From NCBI GenBank assembly GCA_046349035.1, contig JAXMDC010000004.1, forward strand, positions 124,001 through 188,000: a stretch of 64,000 nt of DNA, given 5' to 3'. Positions 25,133 to 34,637 of this stretch are shown here, piece by piece; the stretch's first letter is position 1, and every line of letters begins with the position of its first letter. Both the position numbers and the translations under genes were made by a program. The notes beneath the pieces are model-generated. The model saw only the letters and a list, made by a program, of their open reading frames with translations. It did not search any database and was not told where the DNA came from. The DNA comes from JAXMDC01 sp046349035. GTDB lineage: Bacteria; Pseudomonadota; Alphaproteobacteria; Rhizobiales; Kaistiaceae.

Positions 25133-26395
25133 TCAGCGCACCAAAACAGCCCGGAAATCGTTCACATTCGTGAGAGTTGGGCCGGTGACGACGGCCAGTC
25201 CCGCGTTCGCAAAGTACGAGTAGGCGTCGTTTCGCGCCAGATGCGCCGCCATTGCTGCCCGATCGGCGTCGACCTCGCCCGGCGTCAATGGCCGCGCGTC
25301 GCCAAACCAGGCCCCGGCATTGTCTTCCGACCCGTCAATTCCGTCGGTGTCGCAAGCAAGCGCCGCAATGCTCCCCGCCGCCGGGTCACCCGCGAGCGCC
25401 GCTTTCAGTGCCAGGAGAAACTCGGCGTTCCGTCCACCGCGACCGCCACCGCGTACTGTCACGGTAGTCTCACCGCCAGACAACAGCACGGCAGGCGGCG
25501 CCAACGGCTCGCCGTGCCGCCGCACCGATTGGGCGATGCCGGCCATGACGCGACCGACTTCACGCGCTTCGCCTTCGATCGCATCACCGAGAATGAGCGG
25601 CGTAAGGCCAAGCGCGCGGGCCCGGGCCGCCGCGGCTCGGAGCGCCGCCATCGGCGCCGCCAAGAGGTGCACCGCTCCCTCCGCCGGCCTGACGGCCCGC
25701 GCGGCGTTTGCTTCGATCGCGCGACGCACGTTTGCCGGTATTTCGATCTTGTACTCGGCAAGGATAGCGAAAACTTCTGGGGGAGGCGGCGGCACGCCGA
25801 TCGTTGGCCCCGAACCGATCAGCCCGACGTCGTCCCCGGGGATATCGGAGATCGCGTAGGTAACAAGTCTTGCTGGCGCCACGGCTTCTGCGAGCCGACC
25901 GCCCTTGATCGCGGAGAGCGCCTTGCGCACCCGGTTCATGGCACCGATCGGGGCACCCGAAGCGAGCAGCGCCCGGGTGATCGTCTGCTTCTCTGCCAGA
26001 GTAATGCCGTCCGCCGGCAGCGTAAGCAGCGCCGAGGCACCGCCCGAGATCAAGAAGACGACGAGATCGTCCGGTCCGGCCCCTTTGGCCGCGGCCAGAA
26101 TCCTTTCCGCGGCCGCACGCCCCGCCGCGTCCGGCACCGGATGGGCCGCCAGCGCAACCTCGACGCCTCGAGTGGCCGCCCTATGCCCATACCTCGTCAC
26201 GACGAGCCCCTCGCAGGGGCCGCCATAAGCCGCCTCGAAAGCCGCCGCCATGCTCGCTGCGGCCTTTCCGGCACCGAGGACGATGGTTCGCCCGCGGGGC
26301 GGCGTTGGCAGGCGCCCGGCGAACTTCCCCTCTGGCTTTGCCGCTTCGAGCGCCGCGCCGAAAAGCGAATGAAGAATTTCGCGATCGCTGGTCAT
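25133..26395 (-). CDS. Glycerate 2-kinase (MOFRL/GckA/TtuD family)
   Basis: From the ATG at 26395 the product has 420 residues, normal for the family. Motifs include VLGAGKAAASMAAAFE, VVFLISGGASALLTLP, NRVRKALSAIKGGRLA, SDIPGDDVGLIGSGPT, GGGRGGRNAEFLLAL and the C-terminal MOFRL signature TGPTLTNVNDFRAVLV. The enzyme phosphorylates glycerate at C2, feeding glyoxylate-, tartrate- or serine-cycle-derived carbon into glycolysis. It is the third gene of a minus-strand set with a PanE-like reductase and an acyl/oxalyl-CoA ligase, which suggests a C2/C3 acid pathway. The open frame above the ATG lies over panE and is not coding. Confidence 0.93.
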   Translation of the reverse strand: MTSDREILHSLFGAALEAAKPEGKFAGRLPTPPRGRTIVLGAGKAAASMAAAFEAAYGGPCEGLVVTRYGHRAATRGVEVALAAHPVPDAAGRAAAERILAAAKGAGPDDLVVFLISGGASALLTLPADGITLAEKQTITRALLASGAPIGAMNRVRKALSAIKGGRLAEAVAPARLVTYAISDIPGDDVGLIGSGPTIGVPPPPPEVFAILAEYKIEIPANVRRAIEANAARAVRPAEGAVHLLAAPMAALRAAAARARALGLTPLILGDAIEGEAREVGRVMAGIAQSVRRHGEPLAPPAVLLSGGETTVTVRGGGRGGRNAEFLLALKAALAGDPAAGSIAALACDTDGIDGSEDNAGAWFGDARPLTPGEVDADRAAMAAHLARNDAYSYFANAGLAVVTGPTLTNVNDFRAVLVR

Positions 26396-26468
26396 GCCGA
26401 CTCCGGAAGTCGCTTGCAACATCGCGAGCACCGCGCGGCGCTCTTCGGCATCAGCGCTCCCGTGACCG

Positions 26469-27452
26469 TCATGCCTTGGCGGCACTAGCGGTTCGGGCCC
26501 GCTGCCGCACCAATGCGAGAATGGCGGCAGAAAGCGGCGTAGCCACGCCGACCCAACCTGCGAGTTCCACGACAGCGCCGAGCAGGGCCTCAGTTTCCAG
26601 CGGGCGCCCGCGCTCGAGGTCCTGAGCCATTGAAGTCTTGTGCGCCCCGACCTGCCGTGCCCCGTCGATGCGCGCTTCGAGTTCGATCGCCAAACGCACG
26701 CCGAGTGCGCCACCGACGGCTGCGGCTTCGACCATCATCGCCCGCACCACCGCGAGCACGCCCTCGTCGGCGATCATTTCATCGAGCCGACCTCCGGTGA
26801 GGGCGCTTATCGGGTTGAACGCCATGTTTCCCCAGAGCTTGATCCAGAGATCGTCGCGGATGCGATTGCGCACCGGAGCCTTCAGGCCGGCGGCAATGAG
26901 CGTCCGCGACAATTCCGTAATCCGCTCGCTCCGGCTGCCGTCAGGCTCCCCCAGGGTGAAACGGTCACCGTATTCGTGCGTGATGACACCCGGCTGTGTC
27001 ACCTCGGTCGCCGGTTGTACGATACAGCCGACGGTCTGAGCCGGCGGCAACTCGCGCCAAAGGCGACCGCTGGGGTCCACCGATAGCACCGGCCGGCCGT
27101 CGAAAGGTCCCCCCATCCGATATGTGTACCACCAGGGTATCCCGTTGATCGCGGCAACGATCAGAGTCCGCTCGCCGATCAGCGGGCCGAGCTGCGGTAA
27201 CGCCGCTTCAAGCTGATGCGCCTTGAGCGTGATGAACAAAACGTCCTGAGGCCCGGCGCGAGAGACATCGTCGATCAACTGCGGACGCACAACGATCTCG
27301 CGCCCTGCCTCAATGAGCTTCAGCCCCTCGCGTCTCATCGCTTCCAGGTGCGGCCCCCGGGCCACCACCGCTGTCGGAGTCCCCGCTGCCTCCAGCCGAG
27401 CTGCGAGGAACCCGCCGATCGCGCCCGCGCCGAAGACCGTGATGCGCTGCAT
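26469..27452 (-). CDS. 2-dehydropantoate 2-reductase family (PanE/ApbA) oxidoreductase
   Basis: The 327-residue protein begins with the Rossmann motif VFGAGAIGGFLAARLEAAG. It continues with FITLKAHQLEAALPQL, the conserved Lys-containing DDLWIKLWGNMAFNPISALTGG, and SMAQDLERGRPLETEALLG, all PanE/ApbA features. True PanE reduces ketopantoate for pantothenate synthesis, but the family contains many 2-hydroxyacid/2-ketoacid reductases. With glycerate kinase 73 bases downstream and a CoA ligase 4 bases upstream, a reductase role in C2/C3 acid metabolism is at least as likely. Confidence 0.88.
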   Translation of the reverse strand: MQRITVFGAGAIGGFLAARLEAAGTPTAVVARGPHLEAMRREGLKLIEAGREIVVRPQLIDDVSRAGPQDVLFITLKAHQLEAALPQLGPLIGERTLIVAAINGIPWWYTYRMGGPFDGRPVLSVDPSGRLWRELPPAQTVGCIVQPATEVTQPGVITHEYGDRFTLGEPDGSRSERITELSRTLIAAGLKAPVRNRIRDDLWIKLWGNMAFNPISALTGGRLDEMIADEGVLAVVRAMMVEAAAVGGALGVRLAIELEARIDGARQVGAHKTSMAQDLERGRPLETEALLGAVVELAGWVGVATPLSAAILALVRQRARTASAAKA

Positions 27453-27456
27453 CGGC

Positions 27457-28998
27457 TCAGGCGCCCGCGGGCGTCGTCAGGCCGAGCTTCTCGGCAAGGC
27501 CAATCCGCTGAACCTTCCCCGTCGCGCCCTTCGGAATCTCAGTGACGAAGACAACGCGTCGCGGAACTTTGAAATCCGCCAGCCGCTTGGCCGCAAAGTC
27601 CCGCAGTTCGCGTTCGGTGAGGGACTGCCCTTCGCGCAACACCGCAACTGCTGCCACTTCCTCGCCGAGCTTGGGATGCGGCATGCCAAAGGTCACCGCT
27701 TGGGCAACGGCGGGGTGGTCGAGAAGCACCGTGTCCACCTCAAGCGGGCTGACCTTCTCGCCCCCGCGATTGATCAGTTCCTTGAGCCGTCCCGTCAAGA
27801 AGAGATAGCCATCGGCGTCGAAGCGCCCCTGATCTCCGGTACGGAACCAGCCCTTACTGAAGGCCTTGGCGTTCGCCTCCGGATTCTCCGCGTAACCGGC
27901 CGTCACATTTGGCCCGCGGATGACGACCTCCCCCACCCCCGCACCGGAAACGAGATTGCCGGCGTCGTCCATGAGGGCGACTTCGGGTCCGGCCGCCAAG
28001 CCGACCGAGCCCGGTTTCCGCGGCCGAGGCGGCAGCGGGTTGGAAGCCATCTGGTGGGCTGCCTCGGTCATCCCGTAGGCCTCCACGATTGGGCAGCCGA
28101 ACGCTTCCTCCAACTCGTGGAATACTTGTGGCGGCAATGACGCCGAAGAAGAACGGACCAGGCGCAGCTTGGCGCCGCGGGCCTCTCCCGGATTGGCGCT
28201 CGATCGGGCAAGGATCGCCTGGTGCATGGTCGGCACCGCTGTATACCAAGTCGGGCGCACCTCGCGGAGCCAACTGAAAAACTTGAGGGCATTGAAACCT
28301 GGCGTACAGGAAACGGCTGCGCCCGCCGACAGCGATGACAACACCGCCGCGATGAGACCGTGGATATGGAAGAGCGGCATAATGTTGAGACAAAGGTCGG
28401 CCGGGCCGAGGGCCAGCGACGCAGCGATATGCCGTGCCGAGGCCGCCAGATTAGCGTTAGACAGCGGCACGATCTTTGGCCGCGCTGTGGTCCCGGAAGT
28501 ATGGAGCACCAGAGCGACATCGTTTGCCGTGGCCGGCCCCGGACGGGCGGCCGAGCCGGTTCTTAGAGCAGCCAAGTCGAGAGCAAACTGCCCCGCAGGG
28601 TCGCCGTCCGATGTGCGCAGCGTTACCAGGGGAATGCCGCGCGCCGTCGCCGCCGCCGTAGCAACAGTCTCGGCGCCGCCGCTAACAATCAACGCCTTCG
28701 GCTTGAGGTCCGAAAGGTAAAAGTCGAACTCCTCCTGACGGTAGGCTGGGTTCAACGGTGCCGCGGTCGCCGCCGCCGCCACCGCTACAAACGCCGTTGC
28801 CATCTCCGGGCCGTTCGGCAACACGATCGCGACGGCATCGCCCCGGCCCACACCGTGCGCATTGAGGCCGGCCCTGACATCGCCGATGAGCCGGCGAAGC
28901 CCACCGAAGGTGAGGAACGGCCTACCGGGCGCCCCCACCGCGGGTGCGGAGTCGGATGCGGTTAGCGAGGCGAGGATCGTTTCGGCGGTCGCGGACAT
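27457..28998 (-). CDS. Acyl-CoA synthetase, oxalate-CoA ligase-like (AMP-forming)
   Basis: The 513-residue ANL-superfamily enzyme has the P-loop LHTSGTTARPKIVPLS (about residues 165-180), MPLFHIHGLIA, AYGMTEAAHQMASNPLPP, the hinge GWFRTGDQGRFDADGYLFLTGR, KELINRGGEKVSPLEVD and the catalytic Lys in IPKGATGKVQRIGL. The TEAAHQMASNPLPP block is typical of the oxalyl-CoA synthetase (Pcs60/AAE3) subgroup, so oxalate or another short acid is the likely substrate. The ATG at 28998 removes a non-coding extension. It is first in the unit with the PanE-like gene and glycerate kinase. Confidence 0.88.
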   Translation of the reverse strand: MSATAETILASLTASDSAPAVGAPGRPFLTFGGLRRLIGDVRAGLNAHGVGRGDAVAIVLPNGPEMATAFVAVAAAATAAPLNPAYRQEEFDFYLSDLKPKALIVSGGAETVATAAATARGIPLVTLRTSDGDPAGQFALDLAALRTGSAARPGPATANDVALVLHTSGTTARPKIVPLSNANLAASARHIAASLALGPADLCLNIMPLFHIHGLIAAVLSSLSAGAAVSCTPGFNALKFFSWLREVRPTWYTAVPTMHQAILARSSANPGEARGAKLRLVRSSSASLPPQVFHELEEAFGCPIVEAYGMTEAAHQMASNPLPPRPRKPGSVGLAAGPEVALMDDAGNLVSGAGVGEVVIRGPNVTAGYAENPEANAKAFSKGWFRTGDQGRFDADGYLFLTGRLKELINRGGEKVSPLEVDTVLLDHPAVAQAVTFGMPHPKLGEEVAAVAVLREGQSLTERELRDFAAKRLADFKVPRRVVFVTEIPKGATGKVQRIGLAEKLGLTTPAGA

Positions 28999-29255
28999 GA
29001 TCGGAAATCCAGGAAATAGGCCGCCCTCTCTAACGGCTGGCGGGCGGAAATAGAAGTGGCAGCGGAACTGGCAATCGGCGGCTAGCCTTGACGGCCGCCC
29101 CGTGTATGCTCCCCAGCGCGACTCGCCGGGCCCCCAGATGGATTGCGCGGTCTCGCCGCCCCCCTTTTTGGGCGGATTGCCAAGCACCGACGGCTGAGGT
29201 CAGCTATGCCGATTGGAGGATCGCCGCAGCGATCCGGACTGGCTGGAGAGGGTGT

Positions 29256-31268
29256 ATGGGGTTGCGCGCGGGTTGCGCGGTATTGCTTGCAGCGTGTGCG
29301 TTGGCGTTTGCTCCAGGCAACGCTGAAGCGCGGATCACCCGCATCGATATCAAGCGTACCGAGTCTCCGACCTTCGAAGGGCGCTCTTTCGGAAGTGTCG
29401 GCCCCTACGAGAAAATCGTCGGGCGAGCTTACGGCGAACTCAACCCGAGCGACCCCCGCAACGCAGCGATCGTCGACGTCGCCCGCGCGCCACGGAATGC
29501 CCGCGGCATGGTCGAATACGACACCGACATTTTCATCCTTAAGCCGTTAAATCTCGCCAGTAGCAATCACCGGCTGTGGTTCGAAGTGAACAACCGCGGC
29601 AACCTACCCGCTCTAGCCCAACTGAACGACGCAACGACTGGCGGCAACGATCCCACTGCTGCCACCGACGTCGGGAACGGCTTTCTGATGCGCCAGGGTT
29701 ATTCCATCTTCAGCGTCGGCTGGGACATTTCCGCGGCGCCGGGCGCGGGCCGCCTGACGATCCGTGTTCCAACAGCGGTCAATCAGGACAAATCCTCGAT
29801 TGTAGGACCGGCGCTTGAGGAGTTTGTCGTCGACGACACCGTGACGACCGGCGCACTAAGCTATGCTGCCGCCAATCTCGACAAATCGCGCGCCAGCTTG
29901 ACCATGCGCGCGCGCGTCGACGACCCGCCGGTTGAGATTCCCCACGAGGCCTGGGACTTCACCGACGCCACCGGGACTGCCATCCGCATGGCTGATAACG
30001 CTCCCTTCACGCAGGGCATGCTTTACGAATTCACCTACCAAGCCAAGGATCCGCTGGTAGCCGGTATCGGCTTTGCCGCCATCCGCGACGCGGCGACTTT
30101 TTTGCGCCGGATGGTCAAGGACGACGCCGGCACCCCCAATCCGCTCGCCGGTAGCATTCAATACATCTACACCGGCTGCGTCTCCCAGCCCTGCCGCGCC
30201 CTGCACGACTTTGTTTGGCTCGGCTTCAATGACGACGGCACCGGCAAGCGGGTGATCGACGGCATGGTGAATTGGATCGGAGGATCGACCGGCATCTTCA
30301 TGAACTACCGCTTCGCGCAACCGGGTCGCACGCACCGACAGCACATCGCTCGCTGGTACCCCGAATTCCAGGCACCATTCACCAATCAGGTGATCAGCGA
30401 CTCGGTCACCGGCAAGACCGATGGCCGCCTCGCCCTCTGCAGCCGCAACGACACCTGCCCGAAGATCTTCGAAGTCAACTCGGAGAACGAATACTGGGCA
30501 AAAAACATGGCCGTGGGGAATCTGGACGGTAACGGCAAGGACCTGCCCGATGCGCCTGGCGTGCGCAGCTACCTCCTTGCCTCGCTCCCGCACCAGGGCG
30601 GGGTCGGAGCAACCGGGTCGGGCATCTGCCAGCAGAATCGCAACCCGCTCGTCGCAAACGCGGTGTTGCGCGCCTTGTTGGTCGCCATGGATGAGTGGGC
30701 GAGTTCAGGGCGTGAGCCGCCGCCGAGCCGGCTTCCCCGCCTGAGCGATGGCTCACTGGTGCCGCCGCTGCCTCAGACTGGGGTCGGATTCCCAACGATT
30801 CCAGGGGTGAAATACAACGGCCGCATGCATACCGGAGACCTCTTCGACTTCGGACCGGCTTTTGACGAGGGCATCTTGTCGGTATTGCCGCCGAGGAAAC
30901 TCGGCACCCCCTATGCGGCGCTGGTGCCAAGAACCGACGCCGACGGCAATGGTATTGCCGGCATTCGCCTGCCCGAAGTAGCCGTACCTGTTGCCACCTA
31001 CACCGGTTGGGGTTTACGCGCACAACCAACCGGTGCCGACGAAGGTTGCGACGCCGCCGGCCAAATGATCGACTTCGCAAAAACAAAAGCTCAGCGTGTG
31101 GCTGCCGGCGACCCGCGGCTCTCTCTGGAGGAGCGCTATCCCGCCAAGAACGCTTATGTGTCGGCCGTTGCCGCCGTCGCCCAGAGCCTTGCTCGCGACC
31201 GCTTCCTATTGCCAGACGACGTTCAGGTTTATGTGCGTCGAGCACAGCAGGCGCCGATCGGAAACTGA
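29256..31268 (+). CDS. Exported alpha/beta hydrolase domain protein (large, about 670 residues)
   Basis: The ATG at 29256 has GGAGAG five bases upstream and starts a signal peptide (AGCAVLLAACALAFAPGNAEA). The mature part begins RITRIDIKRTESPTFEGRSF. It contains FEVNNRGN, GYSIFSVGWDI, a possible nucleophile elbow WIGGSTGIFMNY and a His-rich RTHRQHIARWYPE. This is the layout of the poorly studied secreted alpha/beta hydrolase domain family (Abhydrolase_10 type). Cys pairs (TGCVSQPC, LCSRNDTC) suggest disulfides and a periplasmic site. It stands directly before the tct transporter genes with a terminator between, so it may release the carboxylate that TctC binds; that link is inference. Confidence 0.85.
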   Translation: MGLRAGCAVLLAACALAFAPGNAEARITRIDIKRTESPTFEGRSFGSVGPYEKIVGRAYGELNPSDPRNAAIVDVARAPRNARGMVEYDTDIFILKPLNLASSNHRLWFEVNNRGNLPALAQLNDATTGGNDPTAATDVGNGFLMRQGYSIFSVGWDISAAPGAGRLTIRVPTAVNQDKSSIVGPALEEFVVDDTVTTGALSYAAANLDKSRASLTMRARVDDPPVEIPHEAWDFTDATGTAIRMADNAPFTQGMLYEFTYQAKDPLVAGIGFAAIRDAATFLRRMVKDDAGTPNPLAGSIQYIYTGCVSQPCRALHDFVWLGFNDDGTGKRVIDGMVNWIGGSTGIFMNYRFAQPGRTHRQHIARWYPEFQAPFTNQVISDSVTGKTDGRLALCSRNDTCPKIFEVNSENEYWAKNMAVGNLDGNGKDLPDAPGVRSYLLASLPHQGGVGATGSGICQQNRNPLVANAVLRALLVAMDEWASSGREPPPSRLPRLSDGSLVPPLPQTGVGFPTIPGVKYNGRMHTGDLFDFGPAFDEGILSVLPPRKLGTPYAALVPRTDADGNGIAGIRLPEVAVPVATYTGWGLRAQPTGADEGCDAAGQMIDFAKTKAQRVAAGDPRLSLEERYPAKNAYVSAVAAVAQSLARDRFLLPDDVQVYVRRAQQAPIGN

Positions 31269-31287
31269 TGGTCAGGCGGAAACCATG

Positions 31288-31318
31288 CCGCCGCTCAGTC
31301 AGCGCGGGGCGTCTTTTT
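31288..31318 (+). terminator. Possible terminator after the alpha/beta hydrolase gene
   Basis: A GC-rich hairpin (ccg-c-cgct at 31288-31295 with agcgcgg at 31301-31307, one bulged base, five-base loop) is followed by five T at 31314-31318. It starts 19 bases after the stop codon. Confidence 0.5.
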
Positions 31319-31451
31319 GTCTAGGCCCACGCCAGAAAAGCCGCTAGTAGACGGCTAGTCTCGCCAAGAAGAAGGGCGGCAACAACTTCGACGCTCCGGC
31401 GGAAAATTGGGAGTCCGCGAAGAGCTGGCGACAACCTTGGGGAGTTGAGCC

Positions 31452-32468
31452 ATGACCACGACAATGTCCCGCCACTTTGCAGCCATTGCGCTGCTCGCTG
31501 GCGCACTTCCGTTTTCGAGCCCAGCGCACGCCTGGGAACCCACTCGGCCGATCGAGATCGTTGTCCCTGCTGGCGCCGGGGGCGGAGCTGATCAGATGGC
31601 TCGCGCCGTTCAAGGTATTATCACCAAGTACAACTTATCGAAGCAGCCAGTGACGGTCGTCAACAAGTCAGGCGGAGCCGGCGGCGAAGGCTTCCTCGAC
31701 ATCAAGAGTTCTCCGGGCACTGCGCCCGCCGGGCAGCACCGCCTGGTGATCACCCTGTCCAACCTGTTCACCACGCCACTGGCCACCGGTATCCCTTTCA
31801 GCTGGAAGGACCTGACGCCGGTCGCGATGATGGCCCTCGACGAGTTTGTCCTCTGGGTGAACGCGGACAAGCCCTACAAGTCGGTTCAGGATTACGTTGC
31901 CGCGATCAAGGCCGCCCCGGACGGGACGTTCAAGATGGGTGGAACCGGCTCCAAGCAAGAGGACCAGATCATCACCGTCCTCTTGGAAAAGGCGATCGGC
32001 AAGAAATTGACCTACATCCCCTATTCCGGCGGCGGTGAAGTGGCCACCCAACTGGTCGGCGGCCACGTCGACTCGACCGTCAACAACCCGATCGAGGCCG
32101 TGGCGCAGTGGAAGGCCGGCAAGCTTCGCCCGCTTTGCGTTTTCGATACGGCCCCGCTGAACTACCCCGACAAGATCGCTGGTGACACTTCCTGGAGTTC
32201 CATCCCAACCTGCAAGTCGCAGGGACTGGATGTGAACTACCTGATGCTCCGCGGCTTCTTCATGCCCGGCAACGTCCCCAAGGACGTCGTTGCCTATTAC
32301 GTCGATGTGATGAAGAAGGTGCGGGACACGCCGGAGTGGAAGACCCTCATGAATGACGGCGCCTTCAACCAGACTTTCATGGCGGACGCCGATTACGCCA
32401 AATGGGTCGGAGACGCCGAGAAGGTCCATTTCGATCTGATGAAGGCTGCCGGCTTCTTGGCGCAGTAA
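31452..32468 (+). CDS. tctC: Tripartite tricarboxylate transporter substrate-binding protein (Bug/TctC family)
   Basis: The 338-residue protein has a signal peptide ending at SPAHAWEP and the Bug-family pattern: PTRPIEIVVPAGAGGGADQMAR, VVNKSGGAGGEG, KMGGTGSKQEDQII, YIPYSGGGEVATQLVGGHVD and RPLCVFD. Bug proteins clamp a carboxylate between two lobes and hand it to the TctAB membrane parts. The start has GGGGAG eight bases upstream. It is followed by tctB after 22 bases and then tctA, giving a complete system. The bound substrate cannot be predicted. Confidence 0.94.
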   Translation: MTTTMSRHFAAIALLAGALPFSSPAHAWEPTRPIEIVVPAGAGGGADQMARAVQGIITKYNLSKQPVTVVNKSGGAGGEGFLDIKSSPGTAPAGQHRLVITLSNLFTTPLATGIPFSWKDLTPVAMMALDEFVLWVNADKPYKSVQDYVAAIKAAPDGTFKMGGTGSKQEDQIITVLLEKAIGKKLTYIPYSGGGEVATQLVGGHVDSTVNNPIEAVAQWKAGKLRPLCVFDTAPLNYPDKIAGDTSWSSIPTCKSQGLDVNYLMLRGFFMPGNVPKDVVAYYVDVMKKVRDTPEWKTLMNDGAFNQTFMADADYAKWVGDAEKVHFDLMKAAGFLAQ

Positions 32469-32490
32469 CGGAAGGTCTGGCCCTCAGACA

Positions 32491-33063
32491 ATGAGCGAGA
32501 GCACTGACGCCGGTGGGAAGGGACCTTCCCACCGGACTGTCGAACTGGGCGTTGCGGCCTTCACCGCTCTCCTGGCGATCATTGTGATCGCCGGCAGCCT
32601 GCGTGTTGGCATCGGCTGGGCCGTCGAGGGGCCGCGTGCCGGCTTCTTCCCCTTCTGCATCGGCGTCATCATGTTCGGTGCGTCGCTGTTGAACCTGGCC
32701 CGCGCTTTCGGCGGGCATCATCACCGCGTTTTCGCCGGCTGGAACCAAATCCGTCAGGTTGTTGCGGTTGCCATACCCACCGGCATCTACGTGTTCCTGA
32801 TCTCAGGAGTTCCGGCCATTCTTGGCGTGGGCTTTCCAGCCGGCTTCCTCGCCACCGATCGTTCCATGTTGGTGCCCGGTCTCGGCATTTATCTCGCTTC
32901 GGCAATTCTCATCGCTGGTTTCATGAAGGTGCTCGGTCGCTATCGTTGGCCGCTAACGCTCGCGGTTTCGATTGCCTTACCCGTTCTCATCTACCTGACA
33001 TTCGAGCGCTGGTTCCTGGTTTCTCTCCCGAAGGGACCGATCGAGGGGCTCCTCGGGCTCTGA
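32491..33063 (+). CDS. tctB: Tripartite tricarboxylate transporter small membrane subunit TctB
   Basis: The 190-residue membrane protein has four hydrophobic segments and the TctB opening VELGVAAFTALLAIIVIAGS, then GWAVEGPRAGFFPFCIGVIM (PGxFP-like region) and a final FERWFLVSLPKGPIEGL, which is typical of the family's C-terminus. TctB is the small, poorly conserved partner of TctA. Position between tctC and tctA makes the call firm. Confidence 0.92.
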   Translation: MSESTDAGGKGPSHRTVELGVAAFTALLAIIVIAGSLRVGIGWAVEGPRAGFFPFCIGVIMFGASLLNLARAFGGHHHRVFAGWNQIRQVVAVAIPTGIYVFLISGVPAILGVGFPAGFLATDRSMLVPGLGIYLASAILIAGFMKVLGRYRWPLTLAVSIALPVLIYLTFERWFLVSLPKGPIEGLLGL

Positions 33064-33103
33064 CGCCAACCGATCAACTGCGAGTACCTGCGGAACACGC
33101 CCC

Positions 33104-34609
33104 ATGCAGAATTTCTTGGACCTGTTCCACGGTTTTGCGGTTGTTGTGCAACCCTACAATCTGGCGCTTATGGTGCTCGGCATCGTGCTCGGTGTCGTCA
33201 TCGGAGTCCTACCGGGTCTCGGTGGCGCGAACGGGATCGCCATCCTGCTCCCCCTCACATTCAGCATGTCGCCGACATCGGCGATCATCATGCTGTCATG
33301 CATCTATTGGGGCGCACTCTTCGGCGGCGCCATCACGTCGATCCTCTTCAACATTCCGGGCGAACCATGGTCTGTCGCGACCACGTTCGACGGTTACCCG
33401 ATGGCGCAGAAAGGTCAGGCCGGACAGGCGTTGACAGCGGCCTTCACGTCGTCGTTTGTCGGCGCTCTGTTCGCGGTCCTGGTCGTCACGCTGGTCGCCC
33501 CTCTGGTCGCTGATTTCGCCATCCGCTTCGGGCCGCCGGAGCTGTTCGCCGTCTACTTCCTCGCTTTCTGCAGTTTCGTCGGGCTCAGCAAGGAGCCGCC
33601 GATGAAGACGCTCGTGGCGATGATGCTGGGGTTTGCACTCGGTGCCGTCGGTCTCGACAAGGTCACCGGACAACTCCGGCTCACCTTCGGATTCACGGAA
33701 CTCCTCACCGGTTTCGACTTTCTCATTGCCGTCATCGGTCTCTTCGGCATCGGCGAGATCCTGTTGACGATGGAGGAGGGCTTGGCCTTTCGTGGCAATT
33801 CGGCCGCGATCAATCCCAAGGTGGTGCTGCAGACCTGGGCCGAACTGCCTCGCCACTGGTTACTTTCGCTCCGCTCCTGCCTGATTGGCGTCTGGATGGG
33901 CATCACGCCCGCCGGGGCAACGCCCGCATCGTTCATGAGCTACGGTATCGCCAAACGAATGAGCAAAGGCGGAGGTCACGGCTTCGGGACCGGCCGTATC
34001 GAGGGGGTCATCGCTCCCGAGACCGCCGCCCACGCCGCCGGCACTTCGGCGCTGCTGCCGATGCTGGCACTCGGCATTCCTGGCTCCCCCACCGCCGCCG
34101 TCCTCCTTGGCGGCCTTCTGCTGTGGCACCTCCAGCCCGGTCCCATGCTGTTCATCGAGCAGAAGGAATTCGTCTGGGGGCTGATCGCCAGCATGTACAT
34201 GGGCAACGTCGTCGGCCTCGTCGTCGTTTTGACGACAGTGCCCCTGTTTGCCTCGATCCTGCGTATCCCCTTCACGATCATTGCCCCTGTAATCCTGGTC
34301 TTTTGCGCGGTCGGCGCCTACACGGTGAACAACTCCGCTTTCGACGTGGTCATGATGTTCGTGTTCGGCATCGCCGGTTATTTCATGAAGAAGACCAACT
34401 ACCCCCTTGCTCCATTGGTCTTGGCGATCGTGCTGGGCGGGAAAGCCGAGGTCGCTTTTCGGCAATCACTCCTCGCTTCGCAGGGGAGCCTCACCATCTT
34501 CTTCTCCAATAGTCTGGTCGGCTCCATCATGGCGCTGGCGTTCGTCGCACTCCTATGGCCACTCATTCATCACGGCTGGCTGAAGCTCCGCCCGGCACGG
34601 ACCGTGTAG
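33104..34609 (+). CDS. tctA: Tripartite tricarboxylate transporter large membrane subunit TctA
   Basis: The 501-residue polytopic protein has the TctA signature motif GVLPGLGGANGIAILLP near the N-terminus. SCIYWGALFGGAITSILFNIPGEP and the second conserved LALGIPGSPTAAVLLGGLLLW with QPGPMLF follow. It is the transport-catalysing subunit of the sodium- or proton-coupled carboxylate uptake system formed with TctB and TctC. It ends 28 bases before the FAD oxidoreductase gene, which may be cotranscribed. Confidence 0.96.
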   Translation: MQNFLDLFHGFAVVVQPYNLALMVLGIVLGVVIGVLPGLGGANGIAILLPLTFSMSPTSAIIMLSCIYWGALFGGAITSILFNIPGEPWSVATTFDGYPMAQKGQAGQALTAAFTSSFVGALFAVLVVTLVAPLVADFAIRFGPPELFAVYFLAFCSFVGLSKEPPMKTLVAMMLGFALGAVGLDKVTGQLRLTFGFTELLTGFDFLIAVIGLFGIGEILLTMEEGLAFRGNSAAINPKVVLQTWAELPRHWLLSLRSCLIGVWMGITPAGATPASFMSYGIAKRMSKGGGHGFGTGRIEGVIAPETAAHAAGTSALLPMLALGIPGSPTAAVLLGGLLLWHLQPGPMLFIEQKEFVWGLIASMYMGNVVGLVVVLTTVPLFASILRIPFTIIAPVILVFCAVGAYTVNNSAFDVVMMFVFGIAGYFMKKTNYPLAPLVLAIVLGGKAEVAFRQSLLASQGSLTIFFSNSLVGSIMALAFVALLWPLIHHGWLKLRPARTV

Positions 34610-34637
34610 CCAACGAGAGAGAGCTGATGGTCGCGTG

